In this document: piece after piece, positions 25,357 through 34,183 of the stretch | Layout: every line of letters begins with the position of its first letter | Numbering within the stretch: position 1 is the first letter of the stretch | NCBI RefSeq assembly: GCF_004570605.1 | Contig: NZ_SPPB01000009.1 | Location: 1-44,258, forward strand | Direction: 5' to 3' | Source: Granulicatella sp. WM01 | Lineage (GTDB): Bacteria; Bacillota; Bacilli; Lactobacillales; Aerococcaceae | Length of the DNA: 44,258 nucleotides | Program-made: the position numbers and the translations under genes | The notes under the pieces: generated by a model | What the model was told of the DNA's origin: nothing | The model's database searches: none | What the model saw: the letters and a program-made list of their open reading frames with translations, nothing else

Positions 25357-26574
25357 ATGACAATACAATCTATATTACAATCATTGCATACTATTCAAGA
25401 ATGGCAAGAGAACACCTATCGACACTTGCATGCCAATCCTGAACTATCCATGCAAGAAGTGCATACTAGCGCCTTTATTAAAGACACTTTACTTGCATAC
25501 GGATACGATGTTCACACTATTGGAGGTGGCATTGTCGGTATTTTAAAAAACGGAGAAGGGGCATCGGTACTATTCCGTGCCGATATTGATGCACTACCTG
25601 TTAAAGAAGATACTGGGCTAACTTACGCCTCACACATTACAACTAAAGATGCACATGGAAACCCCGTTCCTGTCATGCATGCCTGTGGACACGACATGCA
25701 TATTGCTGCTGCACTTGGAGCAGCATGGGCTTTGGCGACACATCAAAAAGAATGGAGTGGCACATATATTGCACTTTTCCAACCCGGAGAAGAAACTGCT
25801 TCTGGTGCTAAAGCTATGCTTGAAGACGGACTTTTGGAAAAAATCCCTAAACCTGATTTAGCCTTATCCCAACACGTCTTAACTACTCCAGAAGCGGGGA
25901 AAGTAGGCGTCAAAGCCGGAGCATTTCTTTCAAGTGCCGCCTCGCTCAAAATCATTATCCATGGAAAAGGAGCACACGGATCAATGCCTCATCTTAGTAT
26001 TGATCCTATCATTATTGGAGCATCTCTAATCACAAAACTTCAAACAATTGTTGCAAGAGAAATAAACCCATTTGATTTTGCCGTAGTCACTGTAGGTTCT
26101 TTCCAAGCAGGTATTAGCGCAAATACTATTGCCGATAGTGCCACACTTTTGCTAAATATACGTGCCTATGACGAAACAATCAAAGCAAAGCTTATCGCCT
26201 CCATTAAACGTATTGCCATTGGAGAATGTCAAGCTGGCGGTTGTTTGCAAGAACCAACAATCTCTATTTCCGACAATTTCCCCTTGACAGATAACGACGA
26301 AATGCTTGCTCATCAAGTAATTACTGCATTTGAAAACTATCTTGGCAAAGAAAACGTTGTATCTTATCCAGCTATGAGTGCCTCCGAAGATTTTTCATAT
26401 ATTCCAAGAGCATTCAATATCCCTTATTTATACTGGGGATTTGGTGGATTTACAAAAGATCAACCTATCTATGCTAACCACAATCCACGCTTTGCCCCCG
26501 CTATTTATCCAACATTATTGACAGGTACCAAAGCTGCTATTATTGCAATCATGACTTACTTAAAACATGAATAG
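25357..26574 (+). CDS. M20-family amidohydrolase (N-acyl amino acid / hippurate hydrolase type)
   Basis: 405 residues, M20D type. The metal and catalytic motifs are FRADIDALPV near residue 75, MHACGHDMHIA near residue 105, and QPGEETASGAK, followed by the dimerisation domain with HGKGAHGSMPH and the late MSASEDFSY. It should cleave an N-acyl or amide bond with two metal ions in the cytoplasm. The substrate cannot be told from sequence. GGGAGGAGATAAT precedes the ATG. It is a single gene with its own promoter and terminator. Confidence 0.92.
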   Translation: MTIQSILQSLHTIQEWQENTYRHLHANPELSMQEVHTSAFIKDTLLAYGYDVHTIGGGIVGILKNGEGASVLFRADIDALPVKEDTGLTYASHITTKDAHGNPVPVMHACGHDMHIAAALGAAWALATHQKEWSGTYIALFQPGEETASGAKAMLEDGLLEKIPKPDLALSQHVLTTPEAGKVGVKAGAFLSSAASLKIIIHGKGAHGSMPHLSIDPIIIGASLITKLQTIVAREINPFDFAVVTVGSFQAGISANTIADSATLLLNIRAYDETIKAKLIASIKRIAIGECQAGGCLQEPTISISDNFPLTDNDEMLAHQVITAFENYLGKENVVSYPAMSASEDFSYIPRAFNIPYLYWGFGGFTKDQPIYANHNPRFAPAIYPTLLTGTKAAIIAIMTYLKHE

Positions 26575-26679
26575 CACGTTATAATTTTGATTCACTAATG
26601 AATATTATACTTATAACTCATATAAGCAATGCTTCAAATTAAGACATTATCTATATGATTTTAATCATTATCTTACTTT

Positions 26680-26717
26680 AAGAGGAATAGCTAAACCACA
26701 GTCTAGCTGTTCCTCTT
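26680..26717 (+). terminator. Terminator of the amidohydrolase gene
   Basis: AAGAGGAATAGCTA (26680-26693) pairs with TAGCTGTTCCTCTT (26704-26717) with one G-T pair and a 10-base loop. The T-run is modest. Confidence 0.7.
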
Positions 26718-26825
26718 AATAATCAAAATCGCATAAAAACATCTCCCTATTTGCCGTGCTTTTATAGAAGAATTCGTGTATAATAGGCATAGCTCTTTAT
26801 GAGCAATTTATTTTCGAGGTGTTTT

Positions 26826-27446
26826 ATGGAAAATTGGATTACATCCTTTATGAGTCAATATGGGTATTTTGCAATATTTTTATTAGTTGCTTTGGAAAAT
26901 GTTTTCCCACCCATTCCATCTGAGATTATTTTAACCTTTGCTGGATTTATGATTATATCTACCCACATGAGTTTTTTAGGAGTTGTCATTGCAGCAACAC
27001 TCGGTGCTGTTATAGGTGCAATCATTTTATACGGTCTTGGTGCATTATTAAAAAAAGAAACCATTGAAAATATTCTTGACGGTAAAGTCGGAAAAATTAT
27101 GGGCTTTAAACGTGAAGATGTTGATAAAGCTATCTCATGGTTTAATAAAAAAGGTGCCATTACAGTTTTATTTACACGTTGTATTCCCGTTGTGCGTAGT
27201 TTAATTTCCATACCTGCTGGAACTTCTCGTATGAACCTTATCCCATTTACAATTTATACAACAATCGGAACATTTATATGGAATATTTTACTCGTATGGC
27301 TAGGTCAAATTGCCGGCGAAAATTGGGAAGCTATGGCAGTTAATATTGAGCATATCTCCAGTATTTTCAAGTACGGACTTGCTATTACTGGTATATTAGC
27401 CATTGGATATATCATCTATCGCAAACAAAAACGTAAACACATATAA
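26826..27446 (+). CDS. DedA-family membrane protein
   Basis: 206 residues from the ATG at 26826, preceded by GAGGTG; an in-frame ATG at 26799 lacks a site. The DedA/VTT-domain features are ENVFPPIPSEIILTFAG near residue 24, a glycine-rich membrane segment, and FTRCIPVVRSLISIPAGTSRM. DedA proteins act as lipid-carrier scramblases/flippases (undecaprenyl phosphate or phosphatidylethanolamine in studied cases). A TATAAT at 26779-26784 is the probable -10. The next gene follows by 30 bases and is probably cotranscribed. Confidence 0.92.
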   Translation: MENWITSFMSQYGYFAIFLLVALENVFPPIPSEIILTFAGFMIISTHMSFLGVVIAATLGAVIGAIILYGLGALLKKETIENILDGKVGKIMGFKREDVDKAISWFNKKGAITVLFTRCIPVVRSLISIPAGTSRMNLIPFTIYTTIGTFIWNILLVWLGQIAGENWEAMAVNIEHISSIFKYGLAITGILAIGYIIYRKQKRKHI

Positions 27447-27476
27447 TCTTAATCTATTAAGAAAGGACTTTTGCTT

Positions 27477-28628
27477 ATGACAAATAAACCAAATCCTAAA
27501 GATAGTCGGTTTATTAATTTTCTAGGGGGCTATAATTTATTATATGCTCTAACAGTTGCCATTTTACTGTGCGTTTTTATTTTATTATTAAATAGTATCT
27601 CTTTTGTTTTTAATCCGATTAACGTAGTTATTATGTCTATTGCAACACCAATGTTACTGGCTATCATTTTCTACTATATGTTTGTTCCTCTAGTAGATTA
27701 CTTATATACATTACGTGTTCCTAGAAGCATTGGAGCTGCTATTTCGATTATTTTACTCATTATTTTGTTCGTGGTTAGTTTTGGATTAGCTATTCCTATT
27801 ATTGTCAATCAAATTACTTCATTTGCTAAAGCCATTCCAGGATTAGTAAATAATTTGGTAAACATCTTGGAAAAATACTCATCAAGTGCAGAGTTTCAAG
27901 TATACTATAAGCAAGCAATCGATTGGATCAACAGTAGCTTAAATGGCATTGCTCAACAATTACTTCAAACACTGACAACAACCATTCAAGGAATTTCATC
28001 AATCATTTCTACCGTTTCAAGCGTACTCATTGCATTGATGACCTTTCCCATTTTCTTAATGTTTTTACTTATTGACGGTCGTCAATTTAAAAATCAATTT
28101 TTACAACTCTTTCCATCTCAAACGAGATTAGAATTAGACACATTATTAAAAAATATCAACTTAAAAGTCGGAGCCTACATTAAAGGTCGTCTTTTTGTTA
28201 GTTTTTTAGTAGGTGCTTACTACTTTATCACATTAACAATTATTGGAATGGACTATACATTTGTTTTAGCATTTTTAGCCGGACTATTAAGTTTAATTCC
28301 TTATTTAGGTGCCGTCATTGCCTTGGTACCTCTTATTATTGTTGCTCTAACCAAATCTACAATTACTGCAATTCTAACTCTAATCATTTGGGGATTTGCA
28401 CAAATTTTGGACGGCAATATTTTAGGTCCAAGTATTATTGGACGCAATTTGAATATTCATCCGCTAATGATTATTATTGTTTTAATTGGTTCAGGAAGTT
28501 TTCTTGGTGTAGTAGGCATGATTATCGGTATTCCTGTGTATGCCATTTTACGTGAAATTTTTATGTTCTTTTTCAAAAAATACAAGAAACGTTATGTTCG
28601 CTTTTTTAATGATAACAACGAATATTAA
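27477..28628 (+). CDS. AI-2E-family (PerM-like) transporter
   Basis: 383 residues from the ATG at 27477 (AAAGGAC nine bases before); the TTG at 27471 is too close to the site. About seven membrane segments in the family's layout: two near the start, an amphipathic central part (about 110-190), then a membrane block with GLLSLIPYLGAVIALVP and the closing LGVVGMIIGIPVYAILREI. Members have been linked to autoinducer-2 export or ion exchange, so the substrate is open. It ends at a strong terminator. Confidence 0.9.
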   Translation: MTNKPNPKDSRFINFLGGYNLLYALTVAILLCVFILLLNSISFVFNPINVVIMSIATPMLLAIIFYYMFVPLVDYLYTLRVPRSIGAAISIILLIILFVVSFGLAIPIIVNQITSFAKAIPGLVNNLVNILEKYSSSAEFQVYYKQAIDWINSSLNGIAQQLLQTLTTTIQGISSIISTVSSVLIALMTFPIFLMFLLIDGRQFKNQFLQLFPSQTRLELDTLLKNINLKVGAYIKGRLFVSFLVGAYYFITLTIIGMDYTFVLAFLAGLLSLIPYLGAVIALVPLIIVALTKSTITAILTLIIWGFAQILDGNILGPSIIGRNLNIHPLMIIIVLIGSGSFLGVVGMIIGIPVYAILREIFMFFFKKYKKRYVRFFNDNNEY

Positions 28629-28664
28629 ACCGTATTTAAAAGATTTAACGAACATGTCTAAACA

Positions 28665-28702
28665 AAAACTGACTTTACACTCCTTGATGTAAAGTCAGTT
28701 TT
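28665..28702 (+). terminator. Terminator of the DedA/AI-2E unit
   Basis: AAAACTGACTTTACA (28665-28679) pairs perfectly with TGTAAAGTCAGTTTT (28688-28702) around an 8-base loop. Confidence 0.88.
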
Positions 28703-28973
28703 CTCCATTTTCAGTAAGTTTTTTGATCAAACACTGATTTGCTTAAAAGTACTTGTATTAATAAACCCTTTTTAATCTAATAAAAGAACATTCATCCCTG
28801 ACATAAAAATACACATGCTTTTATTTATATCTGTTAAAACTATGCATTTTTATGTACACTCTAATAAATATTATTTATCACAAAATCTATATGTAGATTT
28901 TCTCTACTCTAAGCTATAAGCACACTCTCTATTTCATACGCTATTAAATAATGCATTCTTCACGAAAAGACAA
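28703..28973. other. Gap with a weak hairpin beyond uppP
   Basis: No gene seen. ACATAAAAAT (28801-28810) can pair with ATTTTTATGT (28846-28855) over a 35-base loop and may be the uppP terminator, but it is AT-only and weak. Confidence 0.3.
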
Positions 28974-29786
28974 TTATAAAAATCCTGCGATTAAAACAAT
29001 AATACCTAACACAATACGATATTTTCCAAACACAGTAAAATCATGTTTTTTGATATAAGATAATAATTTTTGAATAACAATCATAGATACGAGGAAAGAT
29101 ACTAATACTCCTACGATTAAAATTAATACCTCTTCTAAACTGTAATGAAATCCAAAACGGATTAATTTTAACGTACTCAATCCAAACATTGCTGGAATAC
29201 CTAAGAAAAATGAGAATTCAGTCGCCACATAACGTGATGTCCCTAATAATATAGCCGCTAAAATTGTTGCCCCTGATCGTGATGTCCCAGGAATTAACGC
29301 TAACACTTGTGCCATACCAATAAATAACGCTGTTTGATAAGTCAAACTTTCTAATGTTTTCATTTTTTCAACATGTTTATAGTGTTTTTCAATAAAGATA
29401 AATCCTACCCCATAAAGAATCAACATTAAGGCAACTGTAAAAGCATTCATAAAGTTTGCTTCAATCCAATCATCTAGCTTATAAACAAGAACTGCTGGAA
29501 TTGTGGCTATAGCCACTTTATACCAAATTGACAATGTTTCTTTTCTTTGAAGGTGTGTTTTAGTTGGCGAAAAAGGATTTAATTTATTGAAATATAGGAC
29601 GATAACAGCAAGAATTGCCCCTAATTGAATAATCACTTTAAACATTTCAAAAAATTCAGCACTTACCTGTAACGGCATAAATTTATTTAATAAAATAAGA
29701 TGCCCTGTGCTACTAATGGGTAGCCATTCTGTTATTCCCTCCACAATACCGTAAATAATAACCTTAATTAACTCTAACATAACCAT
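28974..29786 (-). CDS. uppP: Undecaprenyl-diphosphatase (UppP/BacA)
   Basis: 270 residues, all membrane. The signatures are GIVEGITEWLPISSTGHLIL near residue 14 and ALIPGTSRSGATI near residue 160, which hold the catalytic Glu, Ser and Arg. It dephosphorylates undecaprenyl diphosphate outside the membrane to recycle the cell-wall carrier, and overproduction gives bacitracin resistance. AAGGAGATTAT precedes the first ATG. It is a single gene; the wall enzyme at 30392 lies nearby in the same direction but is separated by decayed DNA. Confidence 0.96.
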   Translation of the reverse strand: MVMLELIKVIIYGIVEGITEWLPISSTGHLILLNKFMPLQVSAEFFEMFKVIIQLGAILAVIVLYFNKLNPFSPTKTHLQRKETLSIWYKVAIATIPAVLVYKLDDWIEANFMNAFTVALMLILYGVGFIFIEKHYKHVEKMKTLESLTYQTALFIGMAQVLALIPGTSRSGATILAAILLGTSRYVATEFSFFLGIPAMFGLSTLKLIRFGFHYSLEEVLILIVGVLVSFLVSMIVIQKLLSYIKKHDFTVFGKYRIVLGIIVLIAGFL

Positions 29787-29946
29787 ATAATCTCCTTAAT
29801 TCAAGCATATATGCCTAGTATAACACAAATCTCTCAAATATTCTGTTTATGATAGCCTTTCCCGTTTTATTTTAATCAAAAAGAACCGATTTTTACTATT
29901 GTTTTATTTTCCCAAAAATATACTATATTCACCATGTAGGGTTCGT

Positions 29947-30222
29947 ATGTTCGATTTTTTCAAAAAACAAAATAAACAAATGCCTATTTACACATCAGCA
30001 AAAGGTACAATCATTCCTATTTTAGAAGTGAATAACCTCGTCTTTTCAAAAAAATAATGAATAAGCGCTTTATGATACACTCTAATAATGAAAACTATAT
30101 CGTTTCACCAATCTCATAAAAAATTGTTAGCATTTATCCATCACAACATACTATTGAAATTATAACAGATAATCTTTAATCCGCATTGGTATTGATACTA
30201 TGAAATTAAATGAAAAAAAGTC
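29947..30222 (+). pseudogene. Decayed PTS EIIA(Glc)-type gene
   Basis: The first frame (29947-30057) reads MFDFFKKQN...IYTSAKGTIIPILEV...LVFSKK then TAA, the typical start of a glucose-type EIIA. One frame over, the next DNA reads IVSPIS, a stop, then KIVSIYPSQHTIEIITDNL and a stop. In a third frame near 30181-30215 it reads RIGIDTMKLNEK, where functional EIIA has HIGLDT with the phosphorylated His. So the order of the family is kept, but at least two frameshifts, two stops, an internal loss and a His-to-Arg change break it. It lies directly before hairpin element C. Confidence 0.75.
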
Positions 30223-30225
30223 TTT

Positions 30226-30315
30226 ACACAACAAAAATTGTGAGAAATCAACATTTACAAGCACTGATTTCTCACAATTTTAAACATACCACCTCAGATA
30301 ATGTTTAATTTTTCC
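30226..30315 (+). repeat. Dispersed hairpin element, copy C
   Basis: The left block is ACACAACAAAAA. A perfect 17-bp stem follows, AAAATTGTGAGAAATCA (30234-30250) with TGATTTCTCACAATTTT (30265-30281), then AAACATACCACCTC and AGATAATGTTTAATT with a T-run. Compared with copy A, both arms have changed together (GCG/CGC against GTG/CAC). Confidence 0.78.
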
Positions 30316-30391
30316 CTGCTCCATTTTAAACAGTTTTTCATTCTCGCTTTCAATAGAGCATAACGATTTTATTAACATGACACTTAACACA

Positions 30392-31081
30392 CTAATCGCG
30401 ATAGTTACCGCCCTCAACGCCAAAGTATTCTTCCAAACTTAACTTGGAGCGATAAATCTCCTCTGCTTCTTGACCAATATAACGAATATGCCACGATTCT
30501 GCTTGATACCCTGTACTGTATTCTTTTCCAGGTGTATAACGCACAATAAATCCATAACGATGTGCATGTTCTGCTAACCATTTAGATGCAACAGGTTCTT
30601 CTAGTAAAGTCCCTTGTTCATCTTCCCATAAATCAAACACTAAACCTAATTGATGCTCACTGTATCCTGGTCTAGCGGAATATGTATCTGCTTTTTCTTT
30701 TCCGTCAGTTTCAACGTATTTATTATAGAAATAAGATTGTAGGTTGTAATCTCTAAACCCACTATATCCACTAGCTATAGCAAATCCCTCTTTACGCATA
30801 GCCTCTTGCAATTTTAACAATGCAGCTTTTGCAACAGCATCTTCTCCTGGATTATAGTCTTTTGACACAGGATACTTCTTATTCACTATAGGAATTTTGT
30901 CATATTTCCCTTGAATAAAATAGTAATGCTCCCCTTTTTGCAAGACTGATTTACTCGCTAAACTAGTACTTTCTTGTGTTGTTGTAACTATGTTTGAAGA
31001 AGATATGTTACTCTCTTGTTGTTGACAAGCACCTAAAAATCCACTGCATACAATTACATAAATTAATTTTTTATACATCAT
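30392..31081 (-). CDS. VanY-type D-alanyl-D-alanine carboxypeptidase lipoprotein
   Basis: 229 residues. A lipoprotein signal ends in GFLGAC (Cys19). The M15B peptidase domain has SGYSGFRDYNLQ, the zinc motif SEHQLGLVFD (Ser-x-His-x6-Asp), and the late ESWHIRY with the catalytic Glu and the last His ligand. It should trim D-Ala from peptidoglycan stem peptides on the outer face of the membrane. No van resistance genes are near, so a housekeeping role is likely. Start at 31081 or the next ATG (31078). The ribosome site AAAGGAAC is rather far. Confidence 0.92.
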   Translation of the reverse strand: MMYKKLIYVIVCSGFLGACQQQESNISSSNIVTTTQESTSLASKSVLQKGEHYYFIQGKYDKIPIVNKKYPVSKDYNPGEDAVAKAALLKLQEAMRKEGFAIASGYSGFRDYNLQSYFYNKYVETDGKEKADTYSARPGYSEHQLGLVFDLWEDEQGTLLEEPVASKWLAEHAHRYGFIVRYTPGKEYSTGYQAESWHIRYIGQEAEEIYRSKLSLEEYFGVEGGNYRD

Positions 31082-31144
31082 TTTCTTCTGTTCCTTTCTA
31101 TAAAATATAGTATATCATATTTCCTAATAAGAAACAGTTCTCAG

Positions 31145-31173
31145 TTGAAAGCATGATTTTATTTTGCTATACT
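31145..31173 (+). promoter_or_regulatory. Intact promoter before the ABC exporter pseudogene
   Basis: TTGAAA (31145-31150), 17 bases, TATACT (31168-31173), followed by AAAGGAC and ATG at 31210. The broken gene is probably still transcribed. Confidence 0.7.
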
Positions 31174-31209
31174 GTACCTCATTGTAAATAAAATGAAAGG
31201 ACTATTTAT

Positions 31210-31942
31210 ATGAACCACATGATTACGCATTTAAAGAAATATAAAAGATCTTTAAGCGTCATTGTTCTATTAACAATTTTACAAATTACAGCTGGACTAC
31301 TTACCCCTACCATTTTATCCACTCTCGTTTCTGAAGGTATTTTAAAACAAGATAATCAACAAATCACTACACAAGGTTTATTAATACTAGCTATGTCAAA
31401 ATGATAGAGCTATGTTTAGCAATTGTAATTGCACGTTTAATTGGAAAATTTCCCGCTAGTTTTTCTAAATATTTACGTCTATCCATGTTTAAAAAATTCA
31501 ACAATTTTCAATGCAGGACTTCCAAACTTTTGGAACAGTTTCCTAAATTAACCGAACAACAAAAGATATTCAGAATTTATCACAAACAATTGGGTTTACA
31601 ATAGGAATGGCTTTGGTTGCACCATTCATGCTCATTGGTTCTATTATTTTATCCATACGCATCAACGCACAGTTATCATTAGTTTTACTCACTACTGTGC
31701 CTATTTTATCCATTTATATTCTTATTATGATGCACTATATTTCTAAAGATTTCACTACTCTTCTCCAATCTACAGATACACTTACTCAAATGATACGTGA
31801 ACTATTGACAGGAATTCGTGTCATCCGTGCATTTAATAAAAATGAGTATGAATTAGAATGTTTTGACAATGTAAATCAACGTTATGTCATCAAGATAGGA
31901 GAAACACATGCTCAATATCATTCAAACCAAAAATTCAAGTAA
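31210..31942 (+). pseudogene. Truncated, frameshifted ABC exporter (EfrA/LmrA-like) membrane domain
   Basis: Three pieces in different frames make one continuous family match: MNHMITHLKKYKRSL to LLILAMSK (31210-31401), then MIELCLAIVIARLIG to FKKFNNF (31401-31512), then a frame reading MQDFQTFGTVS, a stop where Leu is expected, INRTTKDIQNLSQTIG and on into VAPFMLIGSIIL and RVIRAFNKNEYE (to 31942). This is the N-terminal two thirds of an exporter transmembrane domain. The rest of that domain and the entire ATPase domain are gone. The partner half-transporter is also absent. Confidence 0.85.
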
Positions 31943-32095
31943 AAAATACTTTATAAATTGTCGACACATTTAATAATATAACGATAATAAACGCAACAAT
32001 CTTTATAATATTTATTTTGGTTCTCTTTTCTCTCCAAAACCATATAATAGATAGACATTAACAACTAACTGAATAAAATAAATGATGTTTTCCAT
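31935..32095 (-). pseudogene. Broken small two-helix membrane protein
   Basis: AGGAG and the ATG at 32095 start MENIIYFIQLVVNVYLLYG...REPK then a stop at 32012. One base over, the frame continues KINIIKIVAFIIVILL and NVSTIYKVFFT to a stop at 31935. Joined, they give a protein of about 53 residues with two membrane helices. Alternatively the 27-codon frame is complete. It overlaps the end of the gene before it and is convergent with the ABC remnant. Not assigned to a family. Confidence 0.5.
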
Positions 32096-32474
32096 AATAT
32101 TCTCCTAATTAAAATCTCAGCAATAGTATATCTAGACGTCCAACCAACTTCCCTAATAACATTTGCACTTCTAAACAAAGAAATATTTGAATTATCATTT
32201 TCAGGATACGACTCTTCAATATCATATTCTTGTTTATAAAATTTATCTATAAAAATCATTTTTGTAGAATCATTCAACTCTAAAAAACGTTCTTATAATT
32301 CATAAGAGTTTGTTTCTTTCAAAAACGAAATAAATTTATCAATCTTTATTTTATCAATTGAAAAACTAGATTCCGAAGTAAAAACTCGATTGTTAAAGAC
32401 GGACGGTAATATAAAATTAGCAAACGATAAAGTAACTAGACTACTAATAACACATTTTTTAACTTTTTATTCAT
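32065..32474 (-). pseudogene. Broken secreted protein gene, family unknown
   Basis: AAAGGGAT precedes the ATG at 32474. The first codons read MNKKLK. After an A-run, adding one base gives CVISSLVTLSFANFILP, a plausible signal peptide, and then SSFSIDKIKIDKFISFLKE. A stop (TAA) interrupts after NSYEL, and the same frame goes on through ERFLELNDSTKMIFIDKF to 32065. So two lesions break a secreted protein of about 135 residues. Its end overlaps the small membrane-protein frame, a pairing seen in secreted-peptide/immunity cassettes; that reading is inference. Confidence 0.5.
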
Positions 32475-32830
32475 AACAATTTATCCCTTTATAAAATTAA
32501 ATAGTTAAAAATATTATAATAAAACCTAAATGCACATTGGTATCATCTTATTTCCTAAAATCACTGATATAATTTGATGAAAGCGTACCATAAAACAAAT
32601 GTAAAAAACAGTCTTATATTACATATTTTTCTATGTTATAATAGTGTTTATGTGATTGAATCTATAACTAAAAAAATAAAACTCGCAAATAATAATGTGT
32701 TATCTTTTATAATATATAAAACGCAAAATAAATCGCCTGTAATCATTTTTTATATCATCTAATGTAAAGCGAACTACTTTAAAACCTCTTAAACATGCCT
32801 TTTTTACGTTTTAGACATACTCTAACCAAA
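32475..32830. other. AT-rich gap
   Basis: It holds the promoter region of the broken secreted gene (TATAAT-like near 32514) and a plus-strand frame at 32574-32762 that has no ribosome site and no protein character. Nothing else recognised. Confidence 0.4.
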
Positions 32831-32864
32831 AAAAGAGTAACTAGTATATACTAATTACTCTTTT
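32831..32864 (-). terminator. Terminator of the dehydrogenase/serine-hydrolase unit
   Basis: AAAAGAGTAA (32831-32840) pairs with TTACTCTTTT (32855-32864), and the enclosed TAGTATATACTA is itself a palindrome, giving a long stem with one mismatch. On the minus strand TTTTTTTGG follows. Confidence 0.8.
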
Positions 32865-32950
32865 CTTGTAACACTTTTTTAAAGGTGTTAACAAACATTA
32901 TCCTTGATATAAAGACGTTTTTCTGACACAGTTTTCCTAGAATTGTGCCC

Positions 32951-34183
32951 CTACTTATCTTGGTTTATTCTATGCCATTCGTTAATCACGTAAGCTAATT
33001 TTCCGAATTGATATTCTGTTAACCCTTGCGTATACAAAGCAATTAAGTATGGATTTCTTTCGTGAACAATTGCTACATCATTTATTGCATCATCATATAA
33101 TCCATATTTATGCCATATATCAACTCTTTGCAAATACATTTCGTAATACCGGTTAGGTGTTGCCTCTTTTAAATAGCCAATCAGATATGGATATTTGTCT
33201 TGATTAGCCCACACATACTCTAAAACTTGTTTGAAATAATAAGCTGTTGTCCGATTGGTATCAACATCAATTGTCTTAATTGAAGCATGCTCATTTTTTC
33301 CATAAACACCAAATTTTTGTTGATACAAATTATAAAATCCACCAAAGTATTCAACTAGCATCTCTGCAGTATGATTGCTTGATTCAACTATGGTTTGCTC
33401 TAATAGCTCTTTTAGAGGGGTACCTAGTACAATCGTATTTAAAGTATATCCTCGTGTTTTCATTTCATCTTCAACAAACATACTTAACGGTAATTTATAT
33501 GTACTCCCAGCTATCATACTTTGGTTTTCATTCATTTGGACCACTTTTTTCGTAGCCGTATTAACATAAGAGAAGGCAACCTGATTGGTTGTTAATTTCT
33601 CATCAGTTAAATACTGTTTGACAATCGTTGTTAAATCTTGATTGGCGTAATCATATCTGATAGATAATCGCCCCATATCATTAGAATCATCATAAACATA
33701 TAACTTTTGGGAAACTGTTTGTCCATAAAGAGTTGCACTAACTGTTTGCTCGCCAAGTTTCAGTTGATCTGATGGGATAGAATATGTCACATCTTTAGCA
33801 TAGCGTTCATCTACTCCAAAAACCGATTGATAATTTCCTGAAATCACAAAGTCTTGCACACGATCACTCACTTTAATAAGCTGATTAATATCTGGTGCAA
33901 TAAAATTAATATTGACTTTGTAAGACGTTCCTTGATACGTCAAATTAATCTTTTTTTCCATTGCCTCTGACACTTGGAATTGTGTCATGTCCATAGACAC
34001 TGTACTATCATCTGAAACATTACCCAAATACACTTTAGCTTGCAATGGAACAGTATCCCCAATAACATAATCAATCTTTTCTGCCTTTGCAAACGGACGC
34101 TTCATCAAACTAAATATAAGTAGAAATCCTCCACTTATTAGTAGCAAAAATACTATTTGCTGCGCTCTTTTTTTAGATCTCAC
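32951..34183 (-). CDS. Membrane-anchored serine hydrolase with beta-lactamase fold
   Basis: 410 residues from the GTG at 34183, chosen because GGAG lies seven bases before it; an ATG at 34201 has no site. A membrane anchor (about 8-28) is followed by a beta-rich domain of about 150 residues that I do not recognise, then a class A beta-lactamase-like domain. The Ser-x-x-Lys motif is in AGSTYKLPL (about 225), the second motif is ESSNHTAEML, and KYG in WHKYGLYDD stands where KTG is expected. It may act on peptidoglycan or be inactive. It overlaps the dehydrogenase gene by 11 bases. Confidence 0.8.
   Translation of the reverse strand: MRSKKRAQQIVFLLLISGGFLLIFSLMKRPFAKAEKIDYVIGDTVPLQAKVYLGNVSDDSTVSMDMTQFQVSEAMEKKINLTYQGTSYKVNINFIAPDINQLIKVSDRVQDFVISGNYQSVFGVDERYAKDVTYSIPSDQLKLGEQTVSATLYGQTVSQKLYVYDDSNDMGRLSIRYDYANQDLTTIVKQYLTDEKLTTNQVAFSYVNTATKKVVQMNENQSMIAGSTYKLPLSMFVEDEMKTRGYTLNTIVLGTPLKELLEQTIVESSNHTAEMLVEYFGGFYNLYQQKFGVYGKNEHASIKTIDVDTNRTTAYYFKQVLEYVWANQDKYPYLIGYLKEATPNRYYEMYLQRVDIWHKYGLYDDAINDVAIVHERNPYLIALYTQGLTEYQFGKLAYVINEWHRINQDK

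Noticed and set aside
32574..32762. 62-codon plus-strand frame
   Set aside because: No ribosome site, low-complexity AT coding, no family resemblance.
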